A DNA stretch of 64,000 bases. Origin: Alphaproteobacteria bacterium. Its GTDB lineage: Bacteria; Pseudomonadota; Alphaproteobacteria; Sphingomonadales; JAKSBY01. Under the pieces are notes generated by a model, which was given only the letters and a program-made list of their open reading frames with translations, was not told where the DNA came from and made no database searches. The stretch covers positions 274,566-338,565 of the forward strand of contig JAJFIV010000027.1 of assembly GCA_021774625.1 (NCBI GenBank). Reading direction: 5' to 3'. Made by a program: the position numbers and the translations under genes. This document shows positions 61,080-64,000 of the stretch, in pieces; positions within the stretch are counted from its first letter, which is position 1; the number at the start of each line of letters is the position of its first letter.

Positions 61080-61817
61080 ATGTTGAAAATTGAGAATTTG
61101 CATGTGGCCGTTGGCGGCAAGGAAATCCTAAAAGGGCTTGATCTTGAGATCGAGGCCGGATCCGTCCATGCCATTATGGGGCCGAACGGGGCCGGGAAAT
61201 CGACCCTGTCCTATGCCTTGGCCGGACGCGATAGCTATGAGGTGACGGCGGGTTCCGTGACTTATCTGGGGAAAGATCTGCTGGAGCTTGATCCCCATGA
61301 GCGGGCCGGCGAAGGACTGTTTCTCGGCTTTCAGTATCCGGTGGAAATTCCCGGCGTTTCGACCATGAATTTTCTGCGAACCAGCCTCAACGCCGTGCGC
61401 AGATATCGCGGGCTTGAGGATATGGACGCGGTTACCTTTTTGCGGCTGGTGAAGGAAAAGGCCGCCGCCCTTGATATGAACCCCGACATGCTGAAACGCG
61501 CCGTTAATGTCGGCTTTTCCGGCGGCGAGAAAAAGCGCAATGAAATGGTGCAGATGGCCGTGCTGGAACCCACCCTCGCGGTACTCGACGAAACGGACTC
61601 CGGCCTCGATATCGATGCGCTGAAAGTGGTAGCCGACGGCATCAATGCATTGCGCAGTCCAGAACGCGCCGCCCTTTTGATCACCCATTATCAGCGGCTG
61701 CTGGATTATGTGGTGCCGGATTTCGTGCATGTTCTTTTTGACGGTAAAATCGTCAAATCCGGCGGCAAGGAACTGGCGCTGGAACTGGAAGAAAAAGGCT
61801 ACGCGGCGGTCGCATAA
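61080..61817 (+). CDS. sufC: Fe-S cluster assembly ATPase SufC
   Basis: SufC (245 residues) is an ABC-type ATPase that drives structural change in SufBD. Walker A: IMGPNGAGKSTLSYALAG. Signature NVGFSGGEKKRNEMVQMAVL. Walker B and H-loop: LAVLDETDSGLDIDAL and LLITHYQRLLDY. I use ATG 61080, which is 10 bases after the sufB stop; a longer frame upstream is sufB sequence in another frame. It overlaps the sufD start by one base. Confidence 0.97.
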   Translation: MLKIENLHVAVGGKEILKGLDLEIEAGSVHAIMGPNGAGKSTLSYALAGRDSYEVTAGSVTYLGKDLLELDPHERAGEGLFLGFQYPVEIPGVSTMNFLRTSLNAVRRYRGLEDMDAVTFLRLVKEKAAALDMNPDMLKRAVNVGFSGGEKKRNEMVQMAVLEPTLAVLDETDSGLDIDALKVVADGINALRSPERAALLITHYQRLLDYVVPDFVHVLFDGKIVKSGGKELALELEEKGYAAVA

Positions 61818-63037
61818 TGGCAAAATCAACCGACATAAAAGCCTATATGGATGCCTTTGAAAGCGCCAGGGGCACTCTTCCCGGGGCCGGTCAGGCCTGG
61901 GCGGAGGATATCCGCGATGAGGCCATGCAGGCCTTTGCTGATCTCGGTTTGCCGACACAAAGGCTGGAAGACTGGAAATATACCTCGCCCAACTTTTTAA
62001 AGGATGTGGATTATGCGACCCTGTCGTCAGGTGCTGATATTATGCTGGAAGCTGAAAAACAGCCGGGCCTGCACATTCTGAGCCTTAAAGAAGCCGTCGC
62101 GCATCAGCCGGACCGTATCCAGACCCTGTTCGAACAAAAGATCGAAGGCGACGCCCTGTTCCATCTGAACCGCGCCATGGCGTCCGACGGGCTGGTGATC
62201 CGGGTGGAAAAGGGCTGCCGGATCGAAAAACCCGTCACCATTCGCCACAGCGCCACCGGCCAGACCGCCAGCCATATTCATCACCTGATCCTGCTGGAAG
62301 AACGCAGCGCACTGACCGTCATTGAGGAATTTACAGGCGAAACCGGGACCAACTGGACCAATCCCGCGGTGATGGTTGAAATCGCCGAAGGAGCCACGCT
62401 CCAGCATTATAAGCACCAGAATGCCGGGCCGGACGCCGTTCATACCGCCCAGACCGCCGTGCGCATTGCCGCCAAGGGCCGCTATGACCGTTTTGCCTAT
62501 TTCACCGGGGCGGCCACCGCCCGCGATGACGTCCGGGTCACGCTGGAAGGCAAAGATGCCTATCTGTCGCTGAAAGGCCTATCGCTGTGCAAAAAAGGCC
62601 AGAGCCATGATCTGATCACCTGTACCGATCACGCGGTAGCCGATACTGCCAGCGATCAGGCGTTCCGCGGTGTGCTGGGGGCCGGAGCCAAAGCCGCCTT
62701 TCAGGGCAAGGTGATCGTCCGCCAGGATGCGCAAAAGACCGATGCCAATCAGTCTTTCAAAAATCTGCTGCTGGACCGCTCCGCCGAAGTGAATACCAAG
62801 CCGGAGCTGGAAATTTACGCCGATGATGTCAAATGCGCCCATGGCGCCACTGTCGGCGAACTGGATAAACACGCGCTTTTCTATCTGAAATCCCGTGGAA
62901 TTGCACCTGATGAAGCCCGCGCCCTGTTGATCGAAGCCTTTATCACGGATCAGTTTGAAGCGATCATGAATAAAAGTGTGCGAGACAACTTTATGGCCCA
63001 TGCGAAAGCCTGGATGGCCGGGAGGGTTAACCTGTGA
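61817..63037 (+). CDS. sufD: Fe-S cluster assembly protein SufD
   Basis: SufD (406 residues) pairs with SufB in the scaffold complex. LPTQRLEDWKYTSPNFLKDV is the typical N-terminal motif. The beta-helix region includes GFTGET-like EEFTGETGTNWTNPAVMVEI and SFKNLLLDRSAEVNTKPELE, then IYADDVKCAHGATVGELDKH with the conserved Cys/His. The start ATG 61817 overlaps the sufC stop as TAATG, and its stop overlaps the sufS start as GTGA. Confidence 0.96.
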   Translation: MAKSTDIKAYMDAFESARGTLPGAGQAWAEDIRDEAMQAFADLGLPTQRLEDWKYTSPNFLKDVDYATLSSGADIMLEAEKQPGLHILSLKEAVAHQPDRIQTLFEQKIEGDALFHLNRAMASDGLVIRVEKGCRIEKPVTIRHSATGQTASHIHHLILLEERSALTVIEEFTGETGTNWTNPAVMVEIAEGATLQHYKHQNAGPDAVHTAQTAVRIAAKGRYDRFAYFTGAATARDDVRVTLEGKDAYLSLKGLSLCKKGQSHDLITCTDHAVADTASDQAFRGVLGAGAKAAFQGKVIVRQDAQKTDANQSFKNLLLDRSAEVNTKPELEIYADDVKCAHGATVGELDKHALFYLKSRGIAPDEARALLIEAFITDQFEAIMNKSVRDNFMAHAKAWMAGRVNL

Positions 63038-64000
63038 TCGCTCTTCCCGCTGAAAAAGCCGGCGCCGTGACGTCACTGGATACGGAAAAAATCCGCCGGG
63101 ATTTCCCGATCCTGACGCAAACCATCCATGGCAAGCCGCTGACTTTCCTCGATTCCGCCGCCAGCGCGCAAAAACCCCGATGCGTGATTGATGCCATCAG
63201 CCGTCTGTACGAGACCGGTTACGCCAATATTCATCGCGGCATCTATAAATTGAGCCAGGATGCGACGGAAGCCTATGAGCAGACGCGGGAAAAAGTGCGG
63301 GCCCTGATCAATGCCCGACACAGCGCGGAATGCCTGTTTGTCCGGGGCGCCACCGAAGGCATCAACCTGGTTGCCCAGAGTTATGGCCGGGCGTTCCTGA
63401 AGGAAGGTGACGAGATTATTCTGTCGGAAATGGAGCATCATTCCAACATCGTTCCGTGGCAGATGCTGCGGGACGAAAAGGGGCTGGCACTTAAAATCGC
63501 GCCGGTGCTGGATGACGGTTCGCTGGATATGGATGCCTATAAAGGCCTACTGTCGGAACGCACCAAATTTGTCGCCATGCTTCATATTTCCAACGCCATC
63601 GGCACTCAGGTTCCGATCAAGGATGTGATCCGGCTGGCCCATGAAGCGGGAGCCAGAGTGCTGGTCGACGGCTGTCAGGCGGTGCCGCACATGGCGGTGG
63701 ATGTGCAGGATCTGGATGCGGATTTCTATACCTTTTCCGGTCACAAAATGTATGGCCCGTCGGGCATTGGGGTGCTTTATGGCAAAGCGGGCCTGTTGGA
63801 TGCCATGCCGCCCTGGCAGGGCGGCGGTGATATGATCGAAACCGTGACCTTTGAAAAAACCACCTACAATAAAGCGCCTCATAAATTTGAGGCCGGCACG
63901 CCGCATATTGCGGGCGGCATCGCGCTGGGGGCCGCCATCGATTATATCAACACTCTTGGTTATGATGCCATCCATGCCCACGGTCAGGACCTTTTGGCCT
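63034..64000 (+). CDS. sufS: Cysteine desulfurase SufS, partial at window end
   Basis: The frame begins at GTG 63034 with GGAGGG upstream and runs to the window edge without a stop (322 codons). SufS is a PLP enzyme that removes sulfur from cysteine for SufBCD. LDSAASAQKPRCVIDAIS opens the fold, EMEHHSNIVPWQ surrounds a cofactor-contacting histidine pair, and DFYTFSGHKMYGPSGIGVLY carries the PLP-lysine in GHK. The active-site cysteine near the C-terminus lies beyond this window. The fold is complete up to about residue 320. Confidence 0.93.
   Translation, partial: MIALPAEKAGAVTSLDTEKIRRDFPILTQTIHGKPLTFLDSAASAQKPRCVIDAISRLYETGYANIHRGIYKLSQDATEAYEQTREKVRALINARHSAECLFVRGATEGINLVAQSYGRAFLKEGDEIILSEMEHHSNIVPWQMLRDEKGLALKIAPVLDDGSLDMDAYKGLLSERTKFVAMLHISNAIGTQVPIKDVIRLAHEAGARVLVDGCQAVPHMAVDVQDLDADFYTFSGHKMYGPSGIGVLYGKAGLLDAMPPWQGGGDMIETVTFEKTTYNKAPHKFEAGTPHIAGGIALGAAIDYINTLGYDAIHAHGQDLLA

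Noticed and set aside
1-64000. CRISPR array, integrase or prophage block
   Set aside because: No spaced direct repeats, recombinase motif or capsid/tail gene set was seen; the single holin is not enough for a prophage call.

Overview
This 64 kb window is an ordinary, densely packed chromosomal stretch from an alphaproteobacterium. The main evidence is a gcrA cell-cycle regulator gene, a complete collinear ccmABCDEFGHI cytochrome c maturation operon, an sdhCDA-B operon, an Rrf2-regulated suf operon, and the ffh-rpsP-rimM-trmD-rplS and dapF-mtaB-ftsY-yciB blocks. The profile is that of an aerobic, respiring organism with high cytochrome c demand. I cannot assign genus or family; a Rhodospirillales-, Kordiimonadales- or Emcibacterales-like lineage would fit.

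Layout, left to right. 0-9 kb: the tail of an agmatinase-like gene, a YjiH-type membrane protein that probably starts at ATT, the succinate dehydrogenase operon with a zinc-ribbon methyltransferase inside it, a Ca2+/Na+ antiporter, a CitE-like lyase and asd. 9-18 kb: ribosome maturation and protein targeting genes (rplS, trmD, rimM, a very long rpsP, ffh), a perfect 35-bp-arm palindrome, a DASS transporter, then dapF, mtaB, ftsY and yciB. 18-19.5 kb: an AT-rich island with an MT-A70 DNA methyltransferase and a BglII/BstYI-family restriction enzyme. 19.5-27 kb: the ccm operon on the minus strand. 27-33 kb: acyltransferase, cysteine synthase, a stray GTA-type holin, an AI-2E family permease, a ZIP-like protein under a probable Zur box, a MITE-like element and a tandem-FKBP lipoprotein.

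33-38.5 kb: a hybrid histidine kinase (PAS, HisKA, REC, Hpt) convergent with a LuxO-like sigma-54 response regulator, then PilZ and DUF952 proteins. 38.5-46 kb: pyrD, bacterioferritin and Bfd (probable Fur box), ArsC, MATE, a deacetylase-like protein and KorAB. 46-48 kb: ECF sigma factor, membrane anti-sigma candidate and CnrX-like periplasmic sensor, which look like a CnrYXH-type signalling cassette. 48-58 kb: aminotransferase, photolyase, tRNA-Gly(CCC), gamma-glutamyltransferase, ApaG, TrkH, ArgE, Hsp33, an orphan ABC-2 permease and GcrA. 58-64 kb: cytochrome c-prime, cytochrome b561, then an IscR-like regulator with sufBCDS behind a near-consensus IscR type 1 site.

Metal and redox handling runs through the window: Zur-like, Fur-like and IscR-like operators sit at a zinc transporter candidate, at bfd and at suf, respectively. 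I found no prophage block, CRISPR array, integrase or large defence island. The best leads for something undescribed are the ZIP-fusion transporter with its Zur site, the CnrYXH-like sigma cassette, the hybrid kinase/LuxO-like pair, the MITE and the long palindrome before the DASS gene.
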